From: an uncultured Verrucomicrobiota bacterium
GTDB lineage: Bacteria; Verrucomicrobiota; Verrucomicrobiia; Opitutales; Seribacteraceae
Length of the DNA stretch: 64,000 nucleotides
Assembly: GCA_902580225.1 (NCBI GenBank)
Contig: CACHJU010000004.1
Location: 1-64,000 of the forward strand
Direction of reading: 5' to 3'
The translations under genes were made by a program, and so were the position numbers. The notes beneath the pieces are model-generated. The model was not told the origin of the DNA. It searched no databases and saw nothing but the letters and a program-made list of their open reading frames with translations. Below, in pieces: positions 1 to 9,633 of this stretch; the stretch's first letter is position 1; each line of letters begins with the position of its first letter.

Positions 1-2
1 GG

Positions 3-1445
3 AATGGTAAAACTACCGTTCTCCCATTGTCCATGTTTGATCAAGATTCTCAAGCTATGGCTGCCAGATTACAAAACGAGAATACAAGTGATTCAGTTTC
101 GTCCAACAGTAAGCCTTTGGCGAAAGTCGATTTGAATGGAGAGCTTAATCTACTTTTTGAGTATCCATGGTCAAACTCTCAGGGTAAAACTGTCAGTGGA
201 CGATTTCTTGATTTAAATAAAGAGGATTTGAAATTATCCATTAATAGAGGTTCACAGGAGGTTTCTATTCCCCTACTTTCGCTTTCTAAGGATTCGCAGA
301 ATTTAGCCAAGAAACTGGAGTTGATCTTGAAACAAGCACAAAAAAATGGAGCAATTTTGGCTAAAAAAAGAAAGATGATGAAAGTACCTGCAGTTACCGA
401 TTCGGACCTTGATGATGAGCATGAGTTTGAGGATGTTGAGGGAAGGACTGTGAAAGCTCAGTTCATAGATTCCGATGATCAGTTTGTAACTGTTGTGATA
501 AGGTCGAAATCCAGGAATACCATCCAGTTGGCCTGGGATAAGTTTGATACAGCTTCGATTGCCAAGTTGGAAGCGTTACGCAGAAAAAAACTGGAAATTT
601 CATCCAGGAAACCCAAAATTATCCCTGCTAAAGGTAACCGCTTGGCTTGTTATGGGAATGGTAAATTTAAGGATTATAATACCATCTTTGAAGGTGATTC
701 CTATACAATTGGGTTACCTTACAGTGGGAGTGGTCTGCATGTGTGGATTAATCCAGATACTGATAAACTGCCAGACTCCGCCAAAGCAAACCCGCTTGGG
801 TTGAAAAGAATGAGTATTGGTTTTAATTCAAGGTTTATTGATCGTACTAATCCGAAGCGTGCAAGAAATAAGAGTAGAAGGATAACCAGTTTTGATTCAT
901 CACCCGAGCCTTCCCTTGAGCGTGAAAAAATTACCTTGACTGGGAAGTATGAGAACGGGGGCACTTTCGAATATAATATGGAAATTAATCGAAACGGTAT
1001 GCAATTTTGGTCACGGATTAAGGATCCACCCGGTAATGAATGGCCAACTAACACAAGTGTGGGCGTCAGTCTTCATGGAGTTGTTCCTAGAGCTAAAGAT
1101 ATGGCAATGAGTAAGATTAAACCACTCATCGGGGATGGTGCATTTTACATGACTCCACTCGAGGGAAAAAGAATCAAGTTACCTTTCGAAAAAAAATGGG
1201 TGGACCTTAAAATACCTAGGGGAGCCTTGACTTATTTAAAGGGAGTTGAGGTGATGGGATTTCCCTACTATCAGTTTAAATTTAATATCTCACCTAATAA
1301 TGTGAAGGATATGAATTTTAATTATTCTAAGGGATACGGGGGAACATTCCCATTTCAGGGCATTAGCTTAGGCTATTCTTCAAAAGTGAAAAAAACGGAA
1401 GTTCCGAGAAGCCGGAGTTTGAAAGTTTCGGTTACTAAAAGGTAG
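3..1445 (+). CDS. SHD1-domain protein, 5'-truncated by window edge
   Basis: The ORF track starts this at a TTG at 27, but the frame is open back to base 3 and reads NGKTTVLPLSMFDQDSQ, which looks like the end of an SHD1-like domain, so the true start is outside the window. Two further SHD1-like modules follow: about residues 40-100 of the listed ORF (FEYPWSNSQGKTVSGRFLDL, ending IPLLSLSKDSQ) and about 130-190 (EDVEGRTVKAQF, ending IQLAWDKFD). The remaining 280 residues are basic, beta-rich and unrecognised. SHD1-like domains are common in secreted or surface proteins of PVC bacteria, often in small tandem arrays; their ligand in bacteria is unknown. It converges on the isomerase gene, whose stop is 3 bp away. 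No function is assigned. Confidence 0.7.
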   Translation, partial: NGKTTVLPLSMFDQDSQAMAARLQNENTSDSVSSNSKPLAKVDLNGELNLLFEYPWSNSQGKTVSGRFLDLNKEDLKLSINRGSQEVSIPLLSLSKDSQNLAKKLELILKQAQKNGAILAKKRKMMKVPAVTDSDLDDEHEFEDVEGRTVKAQFIDSDDQFVTVVIRSKSRNTIQLAWDKFDTASIAKLEALRRKKLEISSRKPKIIPAKGNRLACYGNGKFKDYNTIFEGDSYTIGLPYSGSGLHVWINPDTDKLPDSAKANPLGLKRMSIGFNSRFIDRTNPKRARNKSRRITSFDSSPEPSLEREKITLTGKYENGGTFEYNMEINRNGMQFWSRIKDPPGNEWPTNTSVGVSLHGVVPRAKDMAMSKIKPLIGDGAFYMTPLEGKRIKLPFEKKWVDLKIPRGALTYLKGVEVMGFPYYQFKFNISPNNVKDMNFNYSKGYGGTFPFQGISLGYSSKVKKTEVPRSRSLKVSVTKR

Positions 1446-1448
1446 ATT

Positions 1449-2264
1449 TTAGACTGCAAAACTTTTCCGTAAATTTTCCAGACTGATCCTTGCACAATCC
1501 TCGGGGGTGGGGTGGTAATCAAAAGGTTCAACCGATACCCATCCATCGTATTTAATTTCCTTTAAGACTTTTGCCACTGCATCGAGATCGGTTGGGCCCT
1601 GTCCGGGGCCACGGTGGTTAACATCATTGCCGTGAAAGTGTGCGACCTCCCAACGATGATCATAAATAGTGGCAATGGTACCCGCGGGTTCGTGGGCCAT
1701 GGCTTTCATGTCGAGGTGCATTCTGCAGGCGGGTCGGTTGACTCCCGAGATGAATCGACGTGCTTCGGCACAGGAAGACAGGAAACTAGTTTCAACTGGC
1801 GATAGTGGTTCCACCACAAGAGTAACGCCATTTTCGCCTGCCAAATCGCAGACTTCACGAATGATTTCAACTGCCCGGGCAAAAGCATCTTCGTAAACAG
1901 TTCCAGGTTCAAGGTTGCGTTGTTGGGGGCTCCCAAGAACCATAATGGTTCCACCCATTTGTGCGGTCATATAGGTAAGTTGTTTGAGGTAGTCACACGC
2001 TGCCCGCCTCATTCCTTCATCAGAACAGGTTAAGTGCAAGCCTTCTGTCTTGGCCATTAACCAATGGAGACCGACAATTTTCAGACCAGCAGATTGAGCG
2101 GCTTTGCGACTGCGTTCCGCATCATCTTCGTTAATTTCTAGTGGGTTTTTCTTTAGTGTAAACGGGGCAATTTCCACGCCCTTATAGCCAATTTCAGCAA
2201 TTTTAGAAAAGCCTTCTTCGATTGATAAATCGTGAAAAACTTCGTTACAGAGAGCAAATTTCAT
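1449..2264 (-). CDS. Sugar phosphate isomerase/epimerase (xylose isomerase-like TIM barrel)
   Basis: A 271-aa protein of the AP-endonuclease-2/xylose-isomerase-like TIM-barrel family. It opens with KFALCNEVFHDLSIEEGFSKIAEIGYKGVEIAPF, the first strand-helix unit of this family. Metal-ligand candidates are the Glu in VVEPLSP, the Asp/His pair in HLDMKAM, the His pair in VAHFHGNDVNH and the Glu in WVSVEPFDY. Length is normal for the family (260-290 aa). Such enzymes isomerise or epimerise keto-sugars or inositol derivatives and are strongly expanded in Verrucomicrobia and Planctomycetes. The substrate cannot be told from sequence. It stands alone, about 35 bp downstream of the next minus-strand gene's end, so could be in one transcript with the two genes upstream of it. 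Confidence 0.85.
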   Translation of the reverse strand: MKFALCNEVFHDLSIEEGFSKIAEIGYKGVEIAPFTLKKNPLEINEDDAERSRKAAQSAGLKIVGLHWLMAKTEGLHLTCSDEGMRRAACDYLKQLTYMTAQMGGTIMVLGSPQQRNLEPGTVYEDAFARAVEIIREVCDLAGENGVTLVVEPLSPVETSFLSSCAEARRFISGVNRPACRMHLDMKAMAHEPAGTIATIYDHRWEVAHFHGNDVNHRGPGQGPTDLDAVAKVLKEIKYDGWVSVEPFDYHPTPEDCARISLENLRKSFAV

Positions 2265-2299
2265 ACACTATTAGATATGAGGTTATCGGATTATTTTAT

Positions 2300-4738
2300 T
2301 TAATTGGAAAGATAATTCTCTGGGTAACCCGGGTGTTCAGGCATAATTGAGGTGGGGTGTCCGGAGTCTTTGGCATATTCAGAAAACCGTTGGCCAATTT
2401 TAGCATCCTTGGCCGGACCGCTATGAAAAACAAACCGGTAGCGAAGTTTTAAACTTTGCCCCTTTTTAATGGTGTGTTCTCCGTCCCCTCCAATTTTGAC
2501 CGGGGCAAATGGATTCGCCGATATAAGGCCGTAATCGCGGGCATGCCACCATGATTTATCCCCTCTTTTGGTCAGATTACTCGGATGGCTGAAGAATGCG
2601 ATGCCGGCTTTCTTATTTTCAATTGTTCCATAATAATGCACCCAGTCCGCCCGTTTCCCCCAGATATTTTTTCCTTCGATTCCTTCGCTGTTTCGAGCAT
2701 TACCAAATACTTTTTCCACCCCGTGTTTCAGGCTCGGGCTTAGGCGGAGGTGCGGATGGGTTCGGATTCCCACAAAGCCGTCCTTGAATTCGTTGAAAAC
2801 TATGTCTTGATTGGTTGCGTGCATATTGATTTCCAGATCCAAATAACGGGCAATACTATCTCCACCAAATGTCATAGTTCGGGTATCTGCTCCAATTGTT
2901 TTCCCATCTTTGTCTTTCCATGCGTTCAATGTCTTAATGAAGGCACGATCTTTGCCGGAGCGAGTTTCAATCACTTTCAGGTGTTCAACGGTTCCAGCAT
3001 TTTTGTTTTGATTGTGCCAATAATTGACACCGCTCATTCCCTGATGGCCAATGAAAATTGCTCGGTGATGTGGATGGTCTCTCGCTTCTCCGGGCGTACC
3101 GTCTTTGAGCGGGTAATCACGGAGCATACGAATTCCGCCCGGTCCCTGGACTGGCCAGATAATCGGCTGGGATAATTTCTGGAAATTATATTTGGCGAAG
3201 AATTCTCCTGCAATCCTCACCTCGATACCGTCATCCGATTCAATCAAACTTGCTGTATAGGTGGAGTCGGGGCGTTTTATGCGGTTGAGGGTGTACTGCA
3301 CCCTTGGTTGCTTAATTAATTCCCCCTTTAGGGAGAGTACTTTCGGACTGAACTCCAGTTCAAAAATCCTGCCCGCTTCCAGACCATCGATTTGGATTTC
3401 GAACGGTCCGGTTCCAGTAAGTTTTAGAATTTTGTGTTCTTTTTTATCTTTCTCACTGGATCCGTAACGATACCCGTATTCAAACTGGAAACTGCGGACG
3501 CTTATTTTTTCAGCGAGTTTTTCGGGATCCTGGATCGCTTTGGTGAACCAAAGTTTGAAACCACCGGTGATTACTTTGAGGTCTTTGACATGGAACGGAG
3601 TTTTTCCATTGTAGGTAATTCTTTGCAGTCCCTCATCGGGTCTTTGCCATCCCCGGGCAGTCGAGGCGTAGTAAATAGACTTACCCGATGGATCCATGGC
3701 AATTCGCACTCCGCCTGACCGCAATTCTTTGGTGTAGAGAAAAAGGGTGGAGGCACCCTGCCAAGCACCGTCGACTTTTTCCATCATTATCCGGTTGATC
3801 CGTGGGCCGTTTTCGTCGGGAACAAGCATTTGCCCGTTGAACGGACCAAAGTTATTACTTTCAATTATGAAGGGTTCGCCACACGAGTTCATCGTTTTCC
3901 TCGTCAATTGAACGGATGGATGGTTGTGGAGATCATCGAGCATTTTACGGGGTAAGAAAATCGGTGTACCAAAGTTTTTTAGATCAGGATCCCAGACCAA
4001 GCTCGAGGGATGTCCATTAAAGGAACCAGGACGAACATTGTAAATAGGCGACCCACCCCGCCAGTCTCCCTGATTGTCCCCACACCAAACTTCACCGTCC
4101 GGTGAACAAGTGATTCCATTGTGCATTCGAAATCCGCTCGCAAAGGGAGTTAGTTTTCGGTTTTTGTCATAATGAACGACCCAACCGCGTAAATGATTTG
4201 AGGAAAAATTACGTCCTCTACGTCCGTCTTTAGAGTAGACTCCACGGGGAGAGAAAAAAGTGGGGCCGTTATGAGAAGCGGTGCCAAGGGAAATGTAATA
4301 TCCTTTATCTCCATCCCGGCAAATTGCATTGGTTTCGTGATAGTTTCCGCTAATACCGAACTCGGTGGAAAGATTATTGTAATGATCGGCAACTCCATCC
4401 AGATTGGTATCTAGGATTTCGGTCAGTTCGGCCATTTGAGAGATGAGAATATGACCGGGTGCAACTAGTACCATTCCCATCGGGTTATGAAGACCGGTGG
4501 CAAATATTTTCCACTTGGTTGACTTTGGGTCCTTTCCTGGCTTGGTGACCACCACATCGCCCCTTCTTAGACATGCGTAGAGATTACCATTTTTGTCAAA
4601 AGCCAATCCACCCACTTCAGGGGGCATGTCATCAGGGAAGGCAATATTTTCTACGGTATAGCTTGACGCGGAAACCGAATAATTAAGGCATAAGAAAAAA
4701 AGAATAAAGGCTTTCATAGATAAATGGAGTCTGATCAT
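2300..4738 (-). CDS. Secreted propeller (PVC dehydrogenase-type) fused to DUF6807 domain
   Basis: An 812-aa exported protein. A signal peptide follows either the first Met or Met8 (MKAFILFFLCLNYSVSASS). Residues about 28-385 are a beta-propeller of the sorbosone/glucose dehydrogenase-like type found in PVC bacteria (PPEVGGLAFDKNGNLYACLR; GFRMHNGITCSPDGEVWCGD). Residues about 490-805 match the DUF6807/PmoA-like domain (IIWPVQGPGGIRMLRDYPL; DHPHHRAIFIGH; LRLSPSLKHGVEKVFGN). The two are usually separate proteins encoded near each other in polysaccharide-use loci, so this looks like a fusion. Its start overlaps the stop of the upstream cytochrome gene (TAATG), implying translational coupling. Role inferred as periplasmic carbohydrate oxidation or binding; substrate unknown. 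Confidence 0.75.
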   Translation of the reverse strand: MIRLHLSMKAFILFFLCLNYSVSASSYTVENIAFPDDMPPEVGGLAFDKNGNLYACLRRGDVVVTKPGKDPKSTKWKIFATGLHNPMGMVLVAPGHILISQMAELTEILDTNLDGVADHYNNLSTEFGISGNYHETNAICRDGDKGYYISLGTASHNGPTFFSPRGVYSKDGRRGRNFSSNHLRGWVVHYDKNRKLTPFASGFRMHNGITCSPDGEVWCGDNQGDWRGGSPIYNVRPGSFNGHPSSLVWDPDLKNFGTPIFLPRKMLDDLHNHPSVQLTRKTMNSCGEPFIIESNNFGPFNGQMLVPDENGPRINRIMMEKVDGAWQGASTLFLYTKELRSGGVRIAMDPSGKSIYYASTARGWQRPDEGLQRITYNGKTPFHVKDLKVITGGFKLWFTKAIQDPEKLAEKISVRSFQFEYGYRYGSSEKDKKEHKILKLTGTGPFEIQIDGLEAGRIFELEFSPKVLSLKGELIKQPRVQYTLNRIKRPDSTYTASLIESDDGIEVRIAGEFFAKYNFQKLSQPIIWPVQGPGGIRMLRDYPLKDGTPGEARDHPHHRAIFIGHQGMSGVNYWHNQNKNAGTVEHLKVIETRSGKDRAFIKTLNAWKDKDGKTIGADTRTMTFGGDSIARYLDLEINMHATNQDIVFNEFKDGFVGIRTHPHLRLSPSLKHGVEKVFGNARNSEGIEGKNIWGKRADWVHYYGTIENKKAGIAFFSHPSNLTKRGDKSWWHARDYGLISANPFAPVKIGGDGEHTIKKGQSLKLRYRFVFHSGPAKDAKIGQRFSEYAKDSGHPTSIMPEHPGYPENYLSN

Positions 4739-5838
4739 TATCGTATAGATTTGATGAACAGATTCAAGGAATCGTATTCAGCTGGTTGGAGCTTGTATGG
4801 TGGCATCATTCCAGTTAGATATCCTTTAACAGTTTTGGCCATCGGATGCTCAATTGATTCGCGGATATAGGCTTCATCTACAATAAGTGGTGAAGCTTTC
4901 AAAAATTGCCTTTTTGAACCGAAGGAACCTTTTAGGGTTGGACCATGATTTTTTCCTCCATCCAAAGAATGACAGGCAATGCAACCGAGAGATGTGTATA
5001 GCTTTTCCCCAATTTCCTTAGTAGGTTTTTTTATTGGTTCTTTTTTCTCCTCGGATGAAAACCGCTCTCCGGCGTTGGGTCGTATTACTATGCTAAGTTT
5101 TCCCGCAGTTTTACTTTTAACTTCGACCTGTGTGCTGGGTGAGGAAAATTCTAGAATCTCTTTGTTTTTAGATGAGAAATCTAGTCTTAGAGTCTGTGTG
5201 GATGGCCCGGGTTGTATCTTGATTGAAACTTTACTTGAGCCCGTTTCAAATTCATAAACGGGTAAACGATCCGAACCGATTGAATAACCGCTATACTTGG
5301 GTGACCCTAAATCGGAGAGCGATTTCCCATTAATGGAAACTGGATGCTTGCCTATTGCTTTGTAAAAAACGAAACCATATAACCTTGGGACATAACCAAA
5401 CCCTTTTCTTCTTCCGCTGTCACGATCACCCCAGTAATTTTTCATATCAAGGAATCCATCAGTCCAGGCGTAAAGGAGACGGCATTCGGTAGTGTCCCAA
5501 ACATACGAAAGAGGCTTGCCCAGATTTACAGCAATAGCAGCAGGAATACCATCTATCGGTTGATATTGCTTGGTTGCTTCTTTTCCACTGCCGGGGCTGT
5601 ATTTAGGGGAGGGTAGACCTTTTGAATGGTTTTGTAATACATTATTTTGTGGTAATCCCAGAGTTGGTACGAAGGTTCGTAGAATGAGGGGCCGATCTTG
5701 GCTCCCCATAGGTTTTAAATCAAATGTGAGGTAACCCTTCTCTGCATAAGGACTTATTTGTTTTTTTACTTGAGCGTTTGTTTCACCAAAAGGGTGACTA
5801 TACACAAGTAAAGCAGTTAGAGTTAAGAGAAATCTCAT
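4738..5838 (-). CDS. Secreted c-type cytochrome domain protein
   Basis: I prefer the ATG at 5838 over the listed TTG at 5856, because it gives a clean signal peptide (MRFLLTLTALLVYSHPFGETNAQ), for 366 aa. The first 270 residues are an unrecognised beta-rich region (WDTTECRLLYAWTDGFLDMKNYWGDR) seen in PVC cytochromes. The last 90 residues are a class I cytochrome c fold with the haem motif CIACH and a distal Met candidate in TGMMPPY. It is probably a periplasmic electron acceptor for the coupled dehydrogenase-like propeller encoded immediately downstream, with which it shares one base (TAATG). Only one haem site is visible. The electron-transfer partnership is inferred from gene order and coupling. 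Confidence 0.8.
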   Translation of the reverse strand: MRFLLTLTALLVYSHPFGETNAQVKKQISPYAEKGYLTFDLKPMGSQDRPLILRTFVPTLGLPQNNVLQNHSKGLPSPKYSPGSGKEATKQYQPIDGIPAAIAVNLGKPLSYVWDTTECRLLYAWTDGFLDMKNYWGDRDSGRRKGFGYVPRLYGFVFYKAIGKHPVSINGKSLSDLGSPKYSGYSIGSDRLPVYEFETGSSKVSIKIQPGPSTQTLRLDFSSKNKEILEFSSPSTQVEVKSKTAGKLSIVIRPNAGERFSSEEKKEPIKKPTKEIGEKLYTSLGCIACHSLDGGKNHGPTLKGSFGSKRQFLKASPLIVDEAYIRESIEHPMAKTVKGYLTGMMPPYKLQPAEYDSLNLFIKSIR

Positions 5839-6060
5839 AGCTAAAAAAGTTTTCAAAAAAATAGATTAGTCATTGGAAGGCTAAACCATAAAAAGTCTCT
5901 TTTAAATCATTAATACAACTAAATTTTTGATGGTTTTAATATTTAAAAAACCAAACCAGATAGAAGATTATTCTTCTTGAATCAAATTTTATAATCTATG
6001 GCTTGATATAAAATAATAAATTGATTCGTCGGTTTGCCCGTCAGCTGATATTTCTTGATT

Positions 6061-6252
6061 ATGAAATTAAAGCAGGGCCAAGTTTGGGTTAAAGGTAAGG
6101 ATAGTTATCGGATTACAGAGTGGGCTCGATTGACCATTCAATACAAACAATCCCACAAATCTAAATTTAAAGAATCGGATGTGATTGAGGTTTCAAAGAA
6201 GGAATTTTGCCGACTGATCAAGGGAGCGATACTTGAAGAATCTGATGATTAA
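6061..6252 (+). CDS. Small conserved-looking hypothetical protein (63 aa)
   Basis: The track starts at a TTG (6055); an ATG two codons later is more likely. The product begins MKLKQGQVWVKGKDSYRITEW and is basic in the middle with an acidic tail (EESDD). It has no signal peptide or membrane segment. It lies 45 bp upstream of purT on the same strand and may share its promoter, since about 220 bp of A+T-rich DNA precede it. No domain recognised; the beta-rich opening could be a small SH3-like or DUF fold, but that is a guess. Confidence 0.5.
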   Translation: MKLKQGQVWVKGKDSYRITEWARLTIQYKQSHKSKFKESDVIEVSKKEFCRLIKGAILEESDD

Positions 6253-6297
6253 CTTTTGTCTCGACCCACTCTTTATCAGCTTTAGTAAATTATAAGA

Positions 6298-7485
6298 ATG
6301 TCAATTTCTATAGGAACTCCCTTCACAGAAAAAGCGAAAAAAGTACTCCTTTGTGGTTCAGGTGAATTGGGAAAGGAGGTGGTGATTGAACTTCAGCGCT
6401 TTGGCGTGGAAGTGATTGCCCTAGATTCTTATGCAGATGCCCCTGCTATGCAAGTTGCCGACCGGAATCATGTAATTGATATGCTAAATGGAGAAGAACT
6501 TAAACGGATAATCAAATTAGAGAAACCCGACTTGGTTGTCCCAGAGGTGGAGGCGATTGCCACAGCTACACTCGCCTATCTGGAAACAGCAGGCGTAACC
6601 ACCATCATTCCCACCGCCCGTGCTACTCAATTGACAATGAACCGGGAAGGGATTCGCCGTTTAGCTGCCGAAGAACTTAGTTTGAAAACTTCTCCTTTTC
6701 GCTTTGCCAGGAATGTAACTGAATTTCACCAATCGGTGAATGAGATTGGTATGCCATGCGTGGTAAAGCCAATTATGAGTTCTTCCGGAAAGGGGCAGAG
6801 TACGATTCGTTCGGCTGATCAAATTGAGAATGCCTGGCAGTATGCTCAGGAAGGGGGCCGTGCTGGGCATGGAAAAGTAATAGTCGAAGGATTTGTTGAG
6901 TTTGACTATGAAATCACTCAATTGACGGTTCGGCATGTTGGTGGAACTTCTTTTTGCGAGCCAATTGGGCATGTTCAGGTAGACGGGGATTACCGTGAAT
7001 CCTGGCAGCCCCAGACAATGTCTGATTCCGCCCAGCAGGAAGCCCGTCGATATGCCAGGGCAGTCACGGAAGCCTTGGGTGGCTACGGTGTGTTCGGGGT
7101 CGAACTTTTTATTAAAGATAATGAGGTCCTGTTCAGTGAAGTTTCTCCCCGACCACATGACACTGGTATGGTCACAATGATCTCACAGGATCTTTCCCAG
7201 TTTGCTCTGCACGCACGAGCAATCCTTGGTTTGCCCATACCGGTTATTCGCCAATTTGGTCCATCGGCATCCAGTGTAATTTTAGTGGAGGGCGAATCAT
7301 CAAATGTTTCTTTTGGCAATTTAGATCAGGCTTTGACGAAAACCGATACCCAACTTCGCCTTTTCGGGAAACCCGAAGTGCATGGGCAAAGAAGAATGGG
7401 GGTTGCACTTGGTCGTGCAGATTCGATTAAAGAGGCGCGTGAAAAAGCGAATGAGGTGGTATCCAAAGTGAATGTTTCTTTATGA
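6298..7485 (+). CDS. purT: Formate-dependent phosphoribosylglycinamide formyltransferase
   Basis: A 395-aa ATP-grasp enzyme that makes N-formyl-GAR from GAR, formate and ATP in purine synthesis. The N-terminal preATP-grasp domain has [20 protein letters not shown]. The ATP-grasp part has [17 protein letters not shown] (nucleotide loop) and the metal-binding segment [27 protein letters not shown], typical of PurT. C-terminal residues [17 protein letters not shown] fit the family too. Length equals that of E. coli PurT (392 aa). Its last bases overlap the start of the next gene (ATGA), so the two are translated from one message. Confidence 0.96.
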   Translation: MSISIGTPFTEKAKKVLLCGSGELGKEVVIELQRFGVEVIALDSYADAPAMQVADRNHVIDMLNGEELKRIIKLEKPDLVVPEVEAIATATLAYLETAGVTTIIPTARATQLTMNREGIRRLAAEELSLKTSPFRFARNVTEFHQSVNEIGMPCVVKPIMSSSGKGQSTIRSADQIENAWQYAQEGGRAGHGKVIVEGFVEFDYEITQLTVRHVGGTSFCEPIGHVQVDGDYRESWQPQTMSDSAQQEARRYARAVTEALGGYGVFGVELFIKDNEVLFSEVSPRPHDTGMVTMISQDLSQFALHARAILGLPIPVIRQFGPSASSVILVEGESSNVSFGNLDQALTKTDTQLRLFGKPEVHGQRRMGVALGRADSIKEAREKANEVVSKVNVSL

Positions 7486-7820
7486 GCGATTTTCAGGAGT
7501 TGATAGATTTACTTGTTCAGTTCAGGGATGAACGGGATTGGGGACAATTTCATGACTCAAAAAACCTTGCCCTTGCTCTCTCGATAGAGGCTGCTGAATT
7601 GAACGAATTGTTTCTTTGGAAAAAAGATTCTGATTCTAAAAATATTGACAGAGAGCGGCTAAAAGAGGAATTAGCTGATGTCTTCGCTTATGCCCTTATG
7701 TTAGCAGAAAGAAACAATCTTTCTGTTTCTGATATTGTGAAACAGAAAATTCGGAAAAATGCCGAAAAATATCCGGTTGAAGAATGCAGAGGTTCTTCAG
7801 TAAAGTATAAGGAAACTTAA
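7482..7820 (+). CDS. MazG-like nucleotide pyrophosphohydrolase
   Basis: A 112-aa all-alpha NTP-PPase of the MazG/dCTPase (RS21-C6) superfamily. The metal-binding pattern is visible: [18 protein letters not shown] (ExxE) and [16 protein letters not shown] (E-x2-D). Such enzymes hydrolyse non-canonical or excess dNTPs to NMP and pyrophosphate. It overlaps purT by four bases (ATGA), linking it to nucleotide metabolism. Its stop overlaps the stop of the convergent dehydrogenase gene: the palindrome TTAA supplies TAA on both strands. Exact nucleotide specificity cannot be read from the sequence. Confidence 0.88.
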   Translation: MSDFQELIDLLVQFRDERDWGQFHDSKNLALALSIEAAELNELFLWKKDSDSKNIDRERLKEELADVFAYALMLAERNNLSVSDIVKQKIRKNAEKYPVEECRGSSVKYKET

Positions 7821-8716
7821 CTCCCTGAACCCCGGCCCTTGAAGGTCAATTCAGCGATACCCGACTTATCAAGTTCGCCGAGACCAAGTTTGACCATCTT
7901 TTGATATTGGGCAAGAGTTGCTTTTGCCAGGGGTACCTGAATGCCAGCTTCCTCCGCCACTGAAATTGCAATCCCAGAATCCTTGGCTGCATGGTCAGCG
8001 GAAAAATAACATTCATGGTCCTGTTCAAGCATGTCTTCCGCATCCGTTTCAAGTACGCGGGAATTGGCCCCGGTCTGGGAAAAAATTTCGCAAAGCATCT
8101 TTAGATCGAGCCCTAGGGCATCACCAATGCCCAAGCCTTCGGCCAGGGCAGCGGTGTTTATATTCATCACCATATTAACCAAAGCCTTCACCTGGGCAGC
8201 CCGACCGGCTTCACCCACAAAGCGTAGGTTTATACTCAGGTCATCAAGTAAATCTTTTGCATTTTCGAAAACTTCGCGTTTGCCTCCGATCATTAGGTAA
8301 AGCGTTCCCTTCCGAGCTTGAGTTATACTCGATGCCATGCATCCTTCCAATGTTTGTGCATTTACCTCAGCAGCTTCATTTTCCAGCTTAATGTGCATTG
8401 AAGGAGAGAGGGTAGCGCAGTTGATAAAAAGTTTGCCTGCTGCCTCTTTGAACAAATTATCATCGGAATCAAAGAAGATTGCCTCCATTGCCGCATCGTT
8501 CGTGACTACGGTTGTAATGATGTCCGAAAGGGCAGTTACCTCTGCCAAAGTATTGGCATGGTTACATTCGAGCTCTCCAGCAAGAGAAGAGGCAATATCT
8601 TTGGCGATATCATGGACACAGCTAATATCATATCCCTTGTCTTTTAAATTGCGGGCCATATTTGCCCCCATTCGCCCAACGCCGACTAATCCGATTTTCT
8701 TCTCTTTTGAATTCAT
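7817..8716 (-). CDS. 3-hydroxyisobutyrate dehydrogenase-like NAD(P)-dependent oxidoreductase
   Basis: A 299-aa beta-hydroxyacid dehydrogenase. The N-terminal Rossmann fold has KIGLVGVGRMGANMARNL (GxGxMG). The substrate-binding signature is partly atypical: after NCATLSP comes LEGCMASSITQARKGTLYLMIGG, where the family often has DAPVSGG. The catalytic Lys region is AAQVKALVNMVMNINTAALAEGLGIG, and KDSGIAISVAEEAG matches the C-terminal all-helical domain. Relatives oxidise 3-hydroxyisobutyrate, tartronate semialdehyde, glyoxylate or sulfonates; the changed substrate loop argues against plain MmsB. It is convergent with the pyrophosphohydrolase and has its own promoter region of about 170 bp. Confidence 0.85.
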   Translation of the reverse strand: MNSKEKKIGLVGVGRMGANMARNLKDKGYDISCVHDIAKDIASSLAGELECNHANTLAEVTALSDIITTVVTNDAAMEAIFFDSDDNLFKEAAGKLFINCATLSPSMHIKLENEAAEVNAQTLEGCMASSITQARKGTLYLMIGGKREVFENAKDLLDDLSINLRFVGEAGRAAQVKALVNMVMNINTAALAEGLGIGDALGLDLKMLCEIFSQTGANSRVLETDAEDMLEQDHECYFSADHAAKDSGIAISVAEEAGIQVPLAKATLAQYQKMVKLGLGELDKSGIAELTFKGRGSGS

Positions 8717-8887
8717 AAATACTCGTTTTTGTAAAATTAATTAAAACTTCTCGTTGAATGCCTACTCTTTTTGCCTAAGTCGAATAAAATTCTTTTAACT
8801 AGATCACAGTAAATAAAGATTGTTGAAAATTCAATGAATGGATTGGCAATGATAAACTGAACTTGCCAATATCCCTAATCTTGGAAT

Positions 8888-9631
8888 ATGCCTGCTCTGA
8901 TGTTTGGAACAATAAAAAACAAGCTCGGGGAAACGCTCGATTACACTTTTCATGAAAGCTCAGATAATTGCAGGGATTTGTTGATCATCGGACACGGAGT
9001 CACCGGAAATAAAGATAGACCGTTAGTGGTCGCCTTAGCCGATGCGGTTTCGGCTTGCTGCATAAATGTGATTCGCTTCTCTTTTGCCGGTAATGGAGAT
9101 TCTGACGGTGAGTTTCGGGACTGTACGATTTCTAAGGAGGTGGATGATTTACAGGCAGTTTTATCCGTGGTGGAAGAGAAAAATTATCGGGCAATTTATG
9201 CCGGTCATAGTATGGGTGCTGCAGTCGGAGTTTTGACTGCGGCCAAGGATTCGCGAATCAAATTCCTTATCTCTATAGCTGGAATGGTGAGCACAGAAAA
9301 ATTTTATGATACTGAGTTCGGCAAGGAAGCACCTGATACCGACTGTATGTGGGAGGAACCAGACTGTCCACTGTCCTCTGCTTTTAAAAATGATTTGAAA
9401 GGCATCCATTCCACCGCCCCACAAGCCGCTCAGATCACGGTGCCCTGGCTGCTTGTTCACGGAAATGCCGACGATGTGGTCTTAATAGACGATTCCCGCG
9501 AAGCATACTCTCTCGCATCCGAACCCAAGAAACTAGTTGAGATTCAGGGGGCTAATCATGTTTTTTCCGAGGATGGACAGAAACCCATGATTGAGGCAGT
9601 CACAGGATGGTTACAGACTCACCTTGATTAG
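8888..9631 (+). CDS. Alpha/beta hydrolase (S33/acyl-esterase-like)
   Basis: A 247-aa cytoplasmic alpha/beta hydrolase. The oxyanion region is LLIIGHGVTGNKDRP, the nucleophile elbow is YAGHSMGAAVG (GxSxG), the acid is probably Asp in LLVHGNADDVVLIDDSRE, and the catalytic His is in IQGANHVFSEDG. This arrangement resembles serine aminopeptidase S33/monoglyceride-lipase-type hydrolases. It has no signal peptide. It converges on the next gene with 2 bp between stops. The substrate is not predictable. Confidence 0.88.
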   Translation: MPALMFGTIKNKLGETLDYTFHESSDNCRDLLIIGHGVTGNKDRPLVVALADAVSACCINVIRFSFAGNGDSDGEFRDCTISKEVDDLQAVLSVVEEKNYRAIYAGHSMGAAVGVLTAAKDSRIKFLISIAGMVSTEKFYDTEFGKEAPDTDCMWEEPDCPLSSAFKNDLKGIHSTAPQAAQITVPWLLVHGNADDVVLIDDSREAYSLASEPKKLVEIQGANHVFSEDGQKPMIEAVTGWLQTHLD

Positions 9632-9633
9632 AT

